Below are positions 1 to 14,704 of a stretch of 64,000 nt of DNA, piece after piece. The stretch is from Phellopilus nigrolimitatus (Eukaryota > Basidiomycota > Agaricomycetes > Hymenochaetales > Hymenochaetaceae): the NCBI GenBank assembly GCA_021029095.1, contig JAJOHG010000006.1, positions 434,001-498,000 on the forward strand. The letters are read 5' to 3'. Made by a program: the position numbers and the translations under genes. The notes beneath the pieces are model-generated. The model had not been told where the DNA came from, ran no database searches, and saw only the letters and a program-made list of their open reading frames with translations. How positions within the stretch are numbered: position 1 is the first letter of the stretch; each line of letters starts with the position of its first letter.

Positions 1-27
1 GGGGCGGCCAGACGGGCGCGGCGCGCT

Positions 28-924
28 TTGTTGTCACACTCATGCACGCCGTCAATGCTGTCGCCGCCTGCGCCGCTCATCCCACTCTCTCCGCTCTTCT
101 CCTTTGCCTCCCCGGGGCCTTCAAGATCCGTGATCAAGCCGAACACGCACAAGACCTCCCGACGTTGCCGTGGCTCGCGGCCATCGGTGGTGACTCAGGC
201 GCGTTCTGGGGCAGCCAGGTTGGGTGCCGCGGGCTTCGGTGTCACACCCGTGTACACACCACGCTCATCCTGGAGACGACGTTCGGTGCTCACGCACACT
301 CCCGAACGAGAACATGAACCCCGCGCTCAACCAAATTCCGGCCCACTTGCTGTCGCAGCGAGCAAGGTTTTCGGTTCTGGAACCGCCCAGCAGCAGCAGC
401 AACATCAAAACAACCTACTCATGGTCAGGTCCTGTCGCAGCTCAACGGAGCCGCCGGCGGGTTTGACAGCTTCTCGGACACGAACCCGTTTACACTGAAG
501 ACGCTCGATGCGTATCGCATGCAACTCTGGAACCGCATTGCCATGCAGGCCCAGCAGCAGCGCGCACATGCGCCTGCTCCGAACAGCGCGAAACAGCGCA
601 AATACGTCGCCTGCGAGCAGCCCTCACGCAAACGCGAACGCGAACCTCTCCGGCCTCGCGAGTGGGCTGCGCCCGCATTACTTCAATAGCGCGTCTTCAA
701 ATTCTTCAAGCACCTCTTTGTCGACGCCCCCGAGCCCCAGTTCGGGTTCAAGCAAGGTGCCGTTCAGCACGCTTCTCGCAAGGGTGTGGGTGGGTATCCG
801 TACCACGGCCTGCCCTGTCCCCGCGCATCGTCAGCGCAGCCAGAGTCAGAAGAGCCAACAGCGTGCGCAGAAGCAGGTGCCACAGCACGCCCTGCTTGCG
901 TTGTTTTGCATGGATAAGTGGTAG
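28..924 (+). pseudogene. Decayed 3' end of a bZIP-like transcriptional regulator (tentative)
   Basis: Conserved-looking segments appear in order but in different frames: a Gln-rich stretch (about 390-415, frame 1), then NPFTLKTLDAYRMQLW (about 484-530, frame 3), then SGLASGLRPHYF and a Ser-rich tract ending in STLLA (about 643-780, frame 1), after which a KGVGGYPYHG reading continues in another frame. From memory, the combination NPFTL-LDAYRMQLW, SGL-GLRP-YF, STLLA resembles the C-terminal part of basidiomycete bZIP-type regulators. The DNA-binding region would lie upstream of this window and is not seen. At least three frame changes in 900 bases argue for a pseudogene, although sequencing indels cannot be excluded. 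Family assignment is inference from short motifs only. Confidence 0.35.
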
Positions 925-1399
925 TTTTATTTCTGTATGCTTTTCTGTATGTTTTTGTATGTACACGAAGACGGCGATTTTGCCTTAAAAAGGAAGGTCG
1001 GTGGTGTCAAGGGGGTGTGCAAGCCTCGGAGGCCGCCGAAATCACGTGAGAAAAGGACCCTGGTGTCCCGTCAGGGTCCGGGACACGGGGGCGGTGCGCT
1101 GAGGTAAGCGGTTGGCGGAGCGCCACCGTGTCCCGCGTCAGAGAAGCTTTAATCTAAAGGGCGATTATTAACTCATCCTTTCCACCCGACCTTCAGTGCC
1201 CAGGAGTGGAGGTAGAGAATAATTTGGCGTTGCGGACCATTTGACATGAATATATCGTATCTGGATGCCCAGCCAACATTCCGAACCAACATGCATATCT
1301 TCAATTTACGATGACATAATAATAATAAAATTCCAATCCATTCGCTGCTGACCATCTTCCACTAAAAAAAGTAAAAAAAGCAGGAACAGCAGCGAAGAG
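925..1399. other. Intergenic, no gene seen
   Basis: I see no coding region. The stretch holds a short inverted-repeat-like GC-rich segment around 1058-1095 and A/T-rich sequence near 1290-1380, including two A7 runs at about 1364-1379 just beyond the 3' end of the U2 gene. Confidence 0.5.
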
Positions 1400-1598
1400 A
1401 AGAGAGGATCCCCCGACGACACAAGCCGGCAGTGCAATAGCAAGGTCATCGCGCCTCCCGAGTTGCAAGCAGAGCTCGAAAGGACAAGGGCGGCAAAAAT
1501 TAGATAACCAAGAATGAGGGCGGTGCCCTCATAATAGTGGTTAAACTATTAAGAACAGATACTACACTTGATCTAAGCCAAAAGGCCAGAGTGGTAAG
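1400..1598 (-). ncRNA. U2: U2 spliceosomal snRNA
   Basis: The reverse complement reads GGCCTTTTGGCTTAGATCAA followed by the invariant branch-site recognition element GTGTAGTATCTGTT (complement at about 1554-1566). A stem-loop of GAGGGC/GCCCTC (about 1526-1540) and an Sm site ATTTTTG (complement at about 1494-1500) follow. These match U2, the RNA that pairs with the intron branch point in the spliceosome. The 5' end is set about ten bases before the GGCC, near 1598. The 3' end, around 1400, is estimated from the usual U2 length of just under 200 nt and is uncertain. A TATA box sits about 30 bp upstream. The gene points away from AFG2, whose start codon lies about 150 bp away. Confidence 0.93.
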
Positions 1599-1623
1599 GA
1601 ACCGAAGTGGACAAAGAGCTAGC

Positions 1624-1629
1624 TTTATA
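1624..1629 (-). promoter_or_regulatory. TATA box of the U2 gene
   Basis: TATAAA on the minus strand ends about 26 bp before the inferred U2 5' end, the normal spacing for a transcription start. The 150 bp between U2 and AFG2 must also hold the AFG2 promoter. Confidence 0.6.
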
Positions 1630-1749
1630 CTGTGACGAGAGCGCACGGACCTCCTGTACATATTTGGTGTTTTCCGAGCAAAATATGCCGGAAATTCTAT
1701 ACTCTACCAGTTTCTACGATCCGTCTCTTTCAAAAATTTACTGAGTACT

Positions 1750-4820
<3,071 letters not shown>

Positions 4821-5061
4821 TTATAATAGGAAAACTTAGAAAGTACTGCTTTTAAGATGAAAGATGTGTGAGATGCATTGGAATTTTTCTCGGCTAACTC
4901 GAAGTACCTACATGTATTTTTCCGAACTAGTCTAGCATTCTCCAATCTCGAATTGCAGCTCGATCGAGAGAAATGCTCTCTGCAGCAGCGCCTCAGACGC
5001 GTTTCATCTCCGCTTGAAAGGAGATCGACATCACTACGCGTCGCGTCCTTATGGATGACTA

Positions 5062-6544
5062 ATGAGTACCCTTTCCTTCTTACGCGTCCAACTTCCGCGC
5101 ATCCTTTTTATCCGGAGACAAACCTTTCAAGCTTCAAAGCAGCTCTTGATGCCTCCTAAACCCGCTGCTTCTTCAAGCAAGCGAAAAGCGACACCTTCAT
5201 CCGATGGCGAGGTTGGGCCAACTCGCACAACATCGAAGAAGGTCAAGGCAACCAAGGGCGCGTCGAGCTCCGCAAATGTAGAGGTTCGCGACGGCTTTGC
5301 AGCGAACGGGCAGCCCACGAACAAGGTTTTGCCCGTCCACATCGAGTTTCCGGAAAAGATCGCAGGTTCAATACGCATCGCGTCATGGAATGTGTCTGGA
5401 CTCGCAGCATGTCAGAAGAAAGTATGTTCTGTTCTTTTGTTCAGATGAAAGCAAATAAGTAAACAGTGCTGAAGCAGGCCATGACAGGGATTCAAGTTTT
5501 ACGTCGAAGCTGAAGATCCGGATGTGTTGATTCTGACAGAGACTAAAGTAAGCTCGATATTCATTATCACATTCCAATGTTTGACAGTCCATGTAGATGA
5601 ACGACGAACCAGACCTATCTGTCTTGACCGAGAGGTATCCGTATAGACATTGGTCGATTGCGACTAAGAAGGGTTACGGTACGTCTTTATTTACTTCTCC
5701 TGACTTCCGACGATTTATTCATTGACCTATACAATCCAGCTGGGACAGCTGTTCTATCTAAATACGAGCCACTGTCGATAACGAAGACGCTCCCAGGTCA
5801 TCCCAGCAAGGATGCAGTCAATGGGCGTATATTGACGCTCGAATTCGAGAAGTTCTACCTGGTGGGCACGTACGTGACGAACGCCGGACAAGGATTAAAG
5901 GTAACGCAGGTCTTCATACTCATTTTTCAGAATGTCCTGACAATGCGACATTTACCCTTAGACTTTGAAAGAAAAGGAGGAGTGGAACGAGCACTTCGAA
6001 GAGTATATCAGAGATCTCGACGAGAAGAAGCCTGTGGTATGGGCGGGCGATTTGAACGTCGCGCCAACCGAGAAAGGTACAGTGCATTCGCCTGTTGGAT
6101 GTTACTCTCCTCTAAAATTGGCCGCTTCTAGACCTCACAAACGCCAAGAGGAATTGGAACAAGACGCCCGGGTATACCGAATCGGAGACGAAGGCGTTCG
6201 CGCGGATCCTTAACCCCTCAACGACCGAGGAGGCGTCCGATGCGGATAAGTCCGCCAACAGATTTATCGACGTCTGGAGGCACCTGCACCCGGACGACCA
6301 GCATTACACGTACTTCGGATACCGCTTCAATTGTCGCTCGAAAGGAATCGGGTGGAGGCTTGATATGTGTGAGTGAACTTCGTCGTGATCGAGTTGCTTT
6401 ATTTTGATTTGAGCAACGTATTCTTGAACAGTTGTCCTGAGTGAGCGCCTGCTCAATAGCGTGAAGATGTGTGAAATTCGGAGCGAGATCTATGGCGCAT
6501 CAGATCATTGTCCCGTAGTGATGGAAATTGGAGGGCTTGTATGA
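5062..6544 (+). CDS. APE1: AP endonuclease, exonuclease III/APE1 family
   Basis: Base-excision-repair enzyme that cuts DNA 5' of abasic sites. Seven exons: 5062-5421, 5488-5547, 5597-5678, 5740-5900, 5962-6076, 6132-6368, 6432-6544 (375 aa). Family motifs seen in order: IRIASWNVSGL, ILTETK with the metal-binding Glu, WAGDLNVAP with catalytic Asp/Asn, YTYFGYR, KGIGWRLDMF and SDHCPVV with the catalytic Asp-His. Two start codons are plausible. From 5062 the protein begins with about 29 residues rich in Arg and free of Asp/Glu, like a mitochondrial presequence. From 5149 it begins MPPKPAASSSKRK, Lys/Arg-rich and likely nuclear (346 aa). An in-frame TGA at 5056 blocks any earlier start. The gene follows AFG2 on the same strand, 241 bp downstream. 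Confidence 0.93.
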
Positions 6545-7261
6545 AGTTCAGCACAATAAGTTGTGTCTCCGCTTAATTTGCTGTTATGCTCGTTTCTTGC
6601 TACTTGCAAATCTGAGAGAAAACTGCCTACTCAGAACGCTTAATCGACTGCAATCGGCTCCGCGCATTATATTTCATTCTTGCATTGGTCTTCAGGCACA
6701 CTTTAATCACTCCCGCTTTTTCTGCCGGTTCCCTATCTCGATCTTTATTATAGTGTCGAGCAGGATGCACATAATATACGACAAAAGGCATTTGTCGTGA
6801 TGTGCAGAGAGAAAGAAAGCTTCAGATCGGACGATCAGCCAATGGTAAGCTCCCCAATAACCATACCTTGTATCATAACAAAGTAATTCTTAAGCTTCAT
6901 CAATGATAAGGCTTAGAATTGTTAAGTCCCAGAGGGTCCCAATGTTGATCACAAGCTTAGCACACGCTTCATTGATGATCATCAAGAAAACCTACCCAAT
7001 TCTGGTCTTTCCGAGCGCATCACCGGTTATCGTCAATTAAATCCAAGGTCAAAACCGAGCTATGACATTAATGTCTAGCACGGACTGTCAAAGTACGGAC
7101 CGTCAAAGCTTTGCTTGTTAATGCCATTGATATTGCAAGGCCAAACGGGCTTTGCAAACCTCCAAATCATCAGCGCTCGACATCCCTGCTAGAGGTTTAG
7201 CTATGTTCTGTTACGGAAATCATCGATAGATATACTTGGTCGTTCTATATGGCTCTAGCGA

Positions 7262-7364
7262 CAGACTCTGATATGAAATCTGGATCTTCAGGCTTTCTGA
7301 ACACACCGGCAGACTCTGACATGAAGAATCGAGATCTTCAGGCCTTTTGAATTGAATACACCGG
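7262..7364. repeat. Imperfect direct repeat, two units of about 50 bp
   Basis: Two adjacent copies (7262-7309 and 7310-7364) both begin CAGACTCTGA, contain ATCTTCAGG and end ACACCGG, with small internal indels. They lie about 140-240 bp upstream of a TATA box. Confidence 0.7.
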
Positions 7365-7500
7365 TCGCCCCGTTGGATGCTGTGCTGCGCGGTGTTGCTG
7401 TGCACCGGCAGGCATTCGAATGAATCTCTGATGTGCTATCTTGCTCTGATCAAACAGATTTTGAGCAGCCTGCTGACCGGTGGCAGATGACATGAAAAAA

Positions 7501-7507
7501 TATAAAA
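7501..7507 (+). promoter_or_regulatory. TATA box of the acyltransferase gene
   Basis: TATAAAA lies 62 bp upstream of the start codon at 7569. Most genes in the window show no such clear box, so this gene may have a regulated, TATA-dependent promoter. Confidence 0.5.
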
Positions 7508-7568
7508 GCAAGATCCCTATAGAATATCAGCAACCCATTCGACTTGACCTCGCGAACTCATAGAACTC

Positions 7569-9448
7569 ATGGAAGCGATTAATGGTTTGTCTGGGGAGGA
7601 TTTCATCTTCCATGATGTAAACGACAATGTCTATGTTCGCAAATGCTACGGAATGGAGGCGCTCGGAAGTAAAATCCAGTACGTATTGCCACTTGATTTA
7701 CTCGGGATATCGTGTGCGGATTCACGTAATTTCTGTAGGGAGGCCTTTGAGGGAATGGCAATCCTTACGACCACCGCTGCAATCTCATTTGACTCCTCGC
7801 CGTCAAGAGAGAACCTCGAACTTCAAGTGCGCGAGGCATGGCAGCTTTTGCGGCACCTCGTTCCCGGCATCGCGTGTCAAACGTCGAAGTTGCCTGCGTT
7901 CGAAGGACAGTATGAATTTCGCTATTTTGTGCCACAATCTCTCGAGGACGTCAGCATTTGGGCAAATCAAACTACGTTCTTTGATGATGGTGTTGCGCCG
8001 CTTCTCGAAAGGCACGAACAGCTGAAGAATAGTCGATTGTGGAGTTCCGCAGAGCCTCATTACAATGCGGAACTGCACGTCTCTCCGCTAAAGACGTCTT
8101 TAGGCTGGCAATTCAGGTGAGAACCTAAGTGGTTACTTTTAGAGATTCAAGAACTGACCGTATTGTAGTCTTGTTATGCCGCACAATAGCATCGATGGGC
8201 GTGGTGCATTTGGGCTTTTGGAGCTCTTTTTTGAGTTTTTGACGTCTGTTATCGAGAAGCGGGCGCAGCCTACATCTGAGCTTAAGTGGGGCGAGGAGGT
8301 AGCGCGACTTCCCCCGCCTGGCCCACTCACAATATCCCCTGCTGAAGCAGGTCTCCAAGATCTCCGTCCGGATTCCCTGAAGATCTTCGCGTCAACTTCA
8401 AGCGAGGTCAAACAAGAAGCCACTCACTCCCCTCCTGCAATAGTAAGATTTCATCACGCCGAGCAAGGTCTGTTTCAGTATGGCTTCTAACTCCTAACCA
8501 GGTTCCCTGGATCGTATCTCCGACCGCGATTGATAATAGCGTGCAGGGGGATATTGGATGCATCATCAAATTTTCTCCTGAAGTTACCGCGACTATACAT
8601 GCCACTTGCAAGAAGTATGGGCGTACAATTACACAGATCATCTCGGCGCTCGTAATACTCGCAAATGCAGAGGCCTCCTTGAAAATCGCAGGTCAAGTGA
8701 GTGAAGAACGCTACAAAGACGTGTCGGCCGGTTTTTCAGATTCGACACACTTTTTGATCGCGATGAATTCTATATGTCACGTACGTCTTTCATCGCCGAA
8801 AAAACTGACAGATTAAGTCCTGACGAAAACTGGTTAGAGGCATAAGCTTCCGGACGGGTATGACTCATTCAGGTCGCCGAAAAGTTCACCGCTTTGCGCC
8901 ACGGACTGTGTGGAGTTATTCTTCCCGATGGATTCCATCCGCAAGTTAGTGAAGCCAGACACGAAGAAAAGTGCGGTTCGTGAGGTAAATCGTGATTATT
9001 TCTGGGATGGTTTAGTCAACGATGTGGCTATTACCTGGAAAGCAGTAGATGTGAGTACTCTCTTTACATTTTCCAGCTAAGTTTCTCACTGCAATTCAAT
9101 CAGCTGTCTTTGGAAGCCTATTTTTCACGACAGATTGGTATGCACACCGCTGCTTGTGCCCCCGATGCGAGTGGGTTCGATATTGTTTGTCCCATAGTCT
9201 CCTCCATTGGAGACCTCAGCCGGCTCGGCCTCTTAAACGCATACCTCCCTTCGTCGACTCGAAAAACGCTGACGGTCGAGGATGTGATTATTTCGCTCGG
9301 CGTTCATAAACCGATGTTCATGGTGATGTGCTACCAGTACGATAGTCAACTGTCGGTATATTTCACTACAGCTGGCGAGTTCGCAACTGCGGAGTCGCTG
9401 AAGCTTGCCGCTGACATCTTCGAAGAATGGATGATGGCGATCATTTGA
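7569..9448 (+). CDS. HxxxDG-motif acyltransferase-like protein (condensation/CAT-like fold)
   Basis: Five exons: 7569-8116, 8169-8442, 8502-8780, 8838-9050, 9104-9448, giving 552 aa. The motif PHNSIDGRGAFGLLE near residue 190 is the HxxxDG active site of CoA-dependent acyltransferases of the chloramphenicol acetyltransferase/condensation-domain superfamily, in which the His acts as general base. About 450-550 residues is normal for this superfamily. The C-terminal half (CATDCVEFFP, ITWKAVDLSLEAYFSRQIG) looks well ordered, but I see no DFGWG motif of plant-type BAHD enzymes. The substrate is unknown; fungal members acylate small molecules or act with secondary-metabolite enzymes. Exon 4 could use another acceptor at about 8871, but the chosen one keeps the frame and a sensible sequence. 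Its own TATA box and the neighbouring MFS transporter suggest a metabolite role. Confidence 0.7.
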
Positions 9449-10012
9449 AGTTAATTTGCACAAGTAGCAAGGCTTATGTATGATAGAATACACTCCTGAA
9501 ATCACAACGTTACGAGCTGTTTATGCGCATTTCACATAAATGACATATTTTGAGACCCTTTATGACGTAACATTGGCAAGGTTGATCAAAATTTTACAAT
9601 TTTGTCATGTTCTCGTATAAAATCCAAAGAAGTTACAGATACTCTCTTTTTACGGATAACATCTGTATGTCGATGTCCACTATCAGCGTTTGTTTCGACC
9701 ACAATAAATACAGACAGTTTTGTCCGATTCAGGACTCTAAGCGACCCCATGGGGTCCGGCTTGGGTCCGACGGGAATCCGAAGTGAAAGTTCACATGTAA
9801 AAAACCAGACCCTGAATCTGAAGGATTTCTGACTCCGAATTTGAATCATGACTTTCACTCAGACCACTTCGTAAGTCTGGTCATCGAATAGGTGGGTCCT
9901 TACGAATGCTCTTATCATGTTCAGACTGATTACTGATTACTCCAAGAGATTTGCTACACTTTGTAGATCCTCTTCATTGAGGTTGTTTAGTATAAAAGGA
10001 AAACTTGTCGAA
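9449..10012. other. Intergenic, no gene seen
   Basis: The spacer between two same-strand genes is AT-rich and has no supported exon. An inverted-repeat-like segment with CCGGACCC/GGGTCCG-type words occurs near 9735-9775. Confidence 0.5.
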
Positions 10013-11933
10013 ATGTCAAGCGTCGAAGCTAGAACAGGGAGGTCGCCTCCCAGTAGTCGTATTGCTAAGCTACGGAGCTCTATGGCTGTGTACATGCATA
10101 CATACACGCTATGTACAATTTTCGCCTCTATCGGCGGGTTTCTCTTCGGGTTTGATACAGGTGCGTATTTGGAATAACTCGAAAGGATCGGGGAAACACG
10201 TTCTTAGAATGAACTGTCAGGTTCCATCGGCCCCGTCACGACTATGCCTCAATTCCTGGATGATTTCGCTCCTATATCGCCTACACTCCAAGGGCTTATC
10301 GTTTCTTCAATCCTCATCACTGCATCCACGGCCTCCCTCCTCGCCGGTTCTCTATCGGACCGAATTTCACGTATATACACATTCTCTGTCGGCGGTGCTA
10401 TCTTTGCCGTCGGCTCTGCGATTATTGCATCTGCATCGACGTTGGCGCAGCTGCTTGTCGGGCGTTGCGTAGCGGGTGTTGGTGAGGGAATATTCTTGTC
10501 CGTGATTATTGTCTATCAGTGTGAAATTGCCCCGGCGGCTATAAGAGGTTCTCTTGCGTGTACTCTTCAACTCCTCGTCACTGTCGGCGTCGCATCCGGT
10601 GCGTACGAGGTTTTTGTGTTCTAATCATTCATTATTTACCTTGACCATTTGTTAGGTTACTTCGTCTGTTACGGAACAGTGAAGATCGCAGGAGACATGT
10701 CCTGGCGGATTCCGTTCATCCTGCAGGCTATCATCTCGGCCGTCTTCGCCGTCGGCTCGCCCTTTCTCGTGCACTCGCCACGCTGGTTGCGGCATGTCGG
10801 CCGGCACGAAGACGCAATCAAGGCGTGGACGCGGCTCGGGCTCAACCCGACCGAAGCTGAGAAAGAAGACAGTACAGCGGCCAATGAAGAGCGCGCGGAT
10901 GAAAGCCGTAAAGACTGGAAGACCGAGCTCCGCCAGCTCTGGAAAAAGGAAGTGCGAAAGCGCACGGTCCTCGGTTGCTTCATCATGGGCATGCAGCAGG
11001 TATAATATTATTCGCTCCTTTCGGTTAAAGTACGAATGTGACAATGAACATGCTTATAAGCTCAGCGGCATTGATGGTGTGCTGTACTACGCTCCCGTGT
11101 TATTTACACAGGCAGGATTGTCATCCACTAAGGCTGCCTTCTTAGCATCTGGTGTATCAGGACTTCTCAACGTGGGCTGCACTATTATGGCGCAACCGTT
11201 CCAGGATAAATGTATGTCTGCCCTTTTCCCCATGCAGTATACTTGATAACAAAGCGACGTTCATCCAGGGGGCAGGCGACCGCTAGTACTCATCGGCGGT
11301 TCTGTAATCGCGAGCTGCATGCTCGTCATCGGCTCTATCTACGCCTCAAATGCGCACGCCACCGCTGGGGGGCGATGGGCGGTCGTCGTACTTATCTACG
11401 TCTTCGTCGTCGCCTTCTCGATGTCCTGGGCGCTCGCGTTCCGCATCTACGCGTCGGAGATCCAGCCGATGCGCACGCGCGCGGCCGCGACGAGCCTGGG
11501 GCAGGCCGCGAACTGGATCGTCAACTGGGTCGTCGCGTTCACGACGCCACTCTTCCTCGCGCGCTCGACAAGCGGACCCTACTTCCTCTTCGGCGCATGC
11601 ACCGCGCTCACCGTGCTCGTCTGTGCGGCGTTCCTCCCCGAGAGCAAGGGTGTGAGCCTCGAGCACCTAGATGAGATATTCCACACAAGTCCATGGCGCG
11701 GGATCGTTGCGCAACTCCGCGGACACCCGCTCCGGAAGCTTCCTTTGCGTAGACTGGGATCAGAGGCGGGCACAAGGCAGCCCACCATTGCCTTCAGAAG
11801 CAATGACGTCGAGATGGCAGTCGTTCCAAATATAAGTCGTCAGCAAAGCGACCGACAAACCATCACCGAAGGAAAGTATGATCATGATGACCATGGCGCA
11901 GTTGGCATTCATGTTTCCGACCAGATTTCATGA
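10013..11933 (+). CDS. MFS transporter, sugar porter family
   Basis: Plasma-membrane proton symporter-type sugar carrier. Five exons: 10013-10160, 10221-10598, 10656-10999, 11061-11211, 11269-11933, giving 561 aa, the expected length for 12 membrane helices. Sugar porter signatures: GGFLFGFDTG in helix 1, the loop RCVAGVGEGIFLS followed by EIAPAAIRG, QQLSGIDGVLYYAPVLF in helix 7, WGRRPLVLIGG, and PESKGVSLEHLDEIF after helix 12. The central loop is charged and the C-terminal tail of about 90 residues is hydrophilic. The start MSSVEARTG at 10013 was chosen over an earlier ATG at 9917, which would add a Ser/Arg-rich leader. Substrate cannot be told from sequence. Confidence 0.9.
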
Positions 11934-12418
11934 TTTAGCAACTAATCGAATTAAGGTTGGATATCAATGACTTACAAGACAAGCCACACTTGATGAAACG
12001 GCGACGAATTTTACATTGTTGCGCTGTAGATTGATACGTATAACAACAGTAATTGCTTTTGATGACTGGATTAGTGAGCCTTTCATCCGCGTTTCAAATC
12101 AGGCCTGCTTATTGCAGATACTGAAACTGGTTGCCCATAATTAGTAGTCCCAGTTCAGTGTATAAGTCAATCTTAATCGGAAAATCCATAATAACCAGGA
12201 ATAGTAAACTCTTGTCTTTATAGGATACGTGTTCGCGTTGTTATGCATTATTTACGCGTTATTTGGCGTACTTAGCTGGAAAAGACTCGAACCCTGAGCA
12301 CAAACACGAGTGATTGCGTTCTTTCTTCTATTTCCATCAGTCGTGATCCTAAAAGACTCGCTTAAGCTTAATGTACACGCTACTAATATTTCCTTCGAAT
12401 GTCCGAGTAAAATCATGT
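11934..12418. other. Intergenic between convergent genes
   Basis: AT-rich 3' flank shared by the MFS gene (plus) and NPT1 (minus). I see no further gene. Confidence 0.5.
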
Positions 12419-14208
12419 CTAAACTGGGAGGCCGTACGCCTCCTTTGCTTTACGCACTCCGTTTGGATCACCCGTATTCTACGATACAAATCAATTAGAT
12501 ATACTCTAGATTTCAGACAACGTAGGAGATCTCACTTTTGTGATCTCGTCGCTAATTTTGATGCATGGCTCGCCATTGATACTCGCAAGTTTGATCACCA
12601 TGTTCAGCGCCTTGCTCTTTTCTGTGCCTCCCGATGACAGCGAGCGGAAGTCATTCGTGAGGAAAGTGCCAATTCCAAACGACGCTGAAATCGTAGTGGA
12701 TAAGATGTTACAGTTTAAAATATCGTTGCTGGAGGAGAACGTACTAATGAACCCAATCTCGTCGCATTGCGCCTTGATCTTGAGCACTTTATCCGCATTG
12801 AGAGCGTCAGAAAAGACAATCGACTTCGTGCGATAGTCGATGCCCATGCTCTCGTAAATTTCGCGAGCGCGGGGCGCATAGATCATCGGGTCTCCCGAGT
12901 CCTGCCGCAGGCTCGTCCAACGGAGAGCGCGCTCTTTCGTAAAATCCTATGATGAGTTGTATCGACAAACGATTACAGGGACTCGAAGACAGAAGGGCAT
13001 ACTCTGTAGAAGACCTCCGTCGAGAAGGTGTCCGTGAGCGCTATAAGCGGGCCCTTTGGGTACACTTGTTCCCAAAGGTCAAGTGCAATACCGTTGGCAC
13101 CTTCGTATCCACGCAGGCCTGCGACCTGCGAAGGGTCACGAGCCATGCTTACGATGAGTCGAATAAGTCCTAGATGTTTAGTTGCTTACGCCCATGAACC
13201 ATTCGCTAAAAACGCCGAAGGAAAAATCATATTGAATTTATACCAGAAGAGGTAATGTTTCTTACTGCGCAATAGTGCCTATCGGTATGATCCCGTGCTT
13301 GTGAGCAAAGTGCATCTATTGAGAAGACGAGAGATTAGAAGATTAGTCGGAACCCAGTTTTGTAGGGCTTGAAACTATACATTACTGGTCCCGGCTAATT
13401 TACCCTTTCCCGCGGAGTCCTTCGATGCCCGGATCAGTGTCGCGACCACGAGGTCCTGTGTGTGATATGACCGTCGTCGCCGCGTCCCGAATTCGCTGAA
13501 TTGGATGTCAGCTTGTAGCAAAGACTTCGCTTTCTTATAAGCAAGCTCTAAAATCATTGAGCGACTCGAGCCTGGTTACATGCTCAAACACGACGCAATC
13601 ACCTTCTTGACCGTCGTAGCTCCAGTCGCGGTCCGCCGTGCGGAAATAAATCTCGCTTAGGCAGGCCATGAGTGGAACCTCCCAGAGAATCGTCTCCAGC
13701 CACGGACCGGTTGCACTGATCTCTAAACGACCTAGCTCTGGGTCGTGATCTGACGGAACGAATTCGATCTTGACCTGCTCTGGTTTGTAGCGGAAGTTCG
13801 CGACATATGCAAGGTATGCGTCATCAAAATACGGACACATCTGCTTGAGCCAGGCAAGCTCGGTGGGTGTTGCGGAGAACTCTGCGAAATCTGAATTATA
13901 TGTTAGCTTAGCATTCTGGGGTGGAGATAAGGTAATTCTGAATCGCACGGACGAGGGAGTGCAGCTAGGTATCGGTCATGGCATTCCTTGGTAAAGTATA
14001 CGTCCTTGTCTCTATGGGTGAATCGGTACGTCGCCTGAGCATCGGGGAAATGGCGCAGTACCGCCTGCTGCATCGTAAACTGTTACGCATACAGTCAGCC
14101 CCACTTCCGCGTGCAAATGAAATAACTCGCTTTGTAAAGATCTGTATCCAGCAACGACCTCGGCATTGCGAAGATTCTCTCAGACTCGTCGACGAATTCA
14201 TCAGCCAT
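12419..14208 (-). CDS. NPT1: Nicotinate phosphoribosyltransferase
   Basis: First enzyme of the Preiss-Handler NAD salvage route: nicotinate plus PRPP and ATP to nicotinate mononucleotide. Ten exons (minus order): 14208-14131, 14079-13953, 13890-13603, 13571-13381, 13315-13266, 13205-13190, 13125-13003, 12946-12745, 12684-12536, 12478-12419; 427 aa, about the length of yeast Npt1. Motifs: [17 protein letters not shown] at the N-terminus, [25 protein letters not shown]-like [67 protein letters not shown] and CIKISDE. The first intron (14080-14130) uses a GC donor (AAA|GCGAGT). Exon 6 is only 16 nt. It lies tail to tail with the MFS gene and head to head with the monooxygenase gene. Confidence 0.95.
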
Positions 14209-14704
14209 CTCTTATTTACGCTTACGGCTGTAGTAGGTTGTGGTGGTTTCGAGTCAAGTTACTCGATCATGACATGAGCGCATCATGAGCAGTCGTGCCG
14301 ATAACACAAGTAACGCGGGAAAAGAGTCGGTCACGTGTGAGTCGCGTAGTTGCTGAGCTCAGGCTCGTGAGTCATGGTGCAACGCAAACGATCCACCATC
14401 CAATGCATCTCATCGTGCGATCAACGTCATTTTAATTAAATGTATCTTATCTTCCAGTTACTTTCAGTAAGATTGATTTTTGACACCGTTCCGGAACTCA
14501 GATGATCTCTTTTCGACTTCTGGAGACACTTGGAATCCTTTCTCGATTTTTTTTTTTCGGAGACTTATCTTCGTGAGGATCGGTGCTTCGCACGATCGGT
14601 GTCTGTTCCGTTCCATGTGTTAAAACTCGTCTGCATATGAAAGCACGCTATTTGCAAAGTTCCTTGGCCTACCGATTTCGACCTCGCTCATTACTGTGGC
14701 CGCT
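14209..14704. promoter_or_regulatory. Divergent promoter region of NPT1 and the monooxygenase
   Basis: The 496 bp between two head-to-head start codons hold no gene. A CACGTG E-box-type word lies at about 14332-14337 and a T10 run at about 14550. Confidence 0.45.

Larger units (their letters stand above)
6545..7568. other. Intergenic region before the acyltransferase gene
   Basis: No gene recognised. It contains an imperfect tandem duplication (7262-7364) and a TATA box near its right end. The rest is AT-rich sequence with scattered stops in all frames. Confidence 0.5.
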
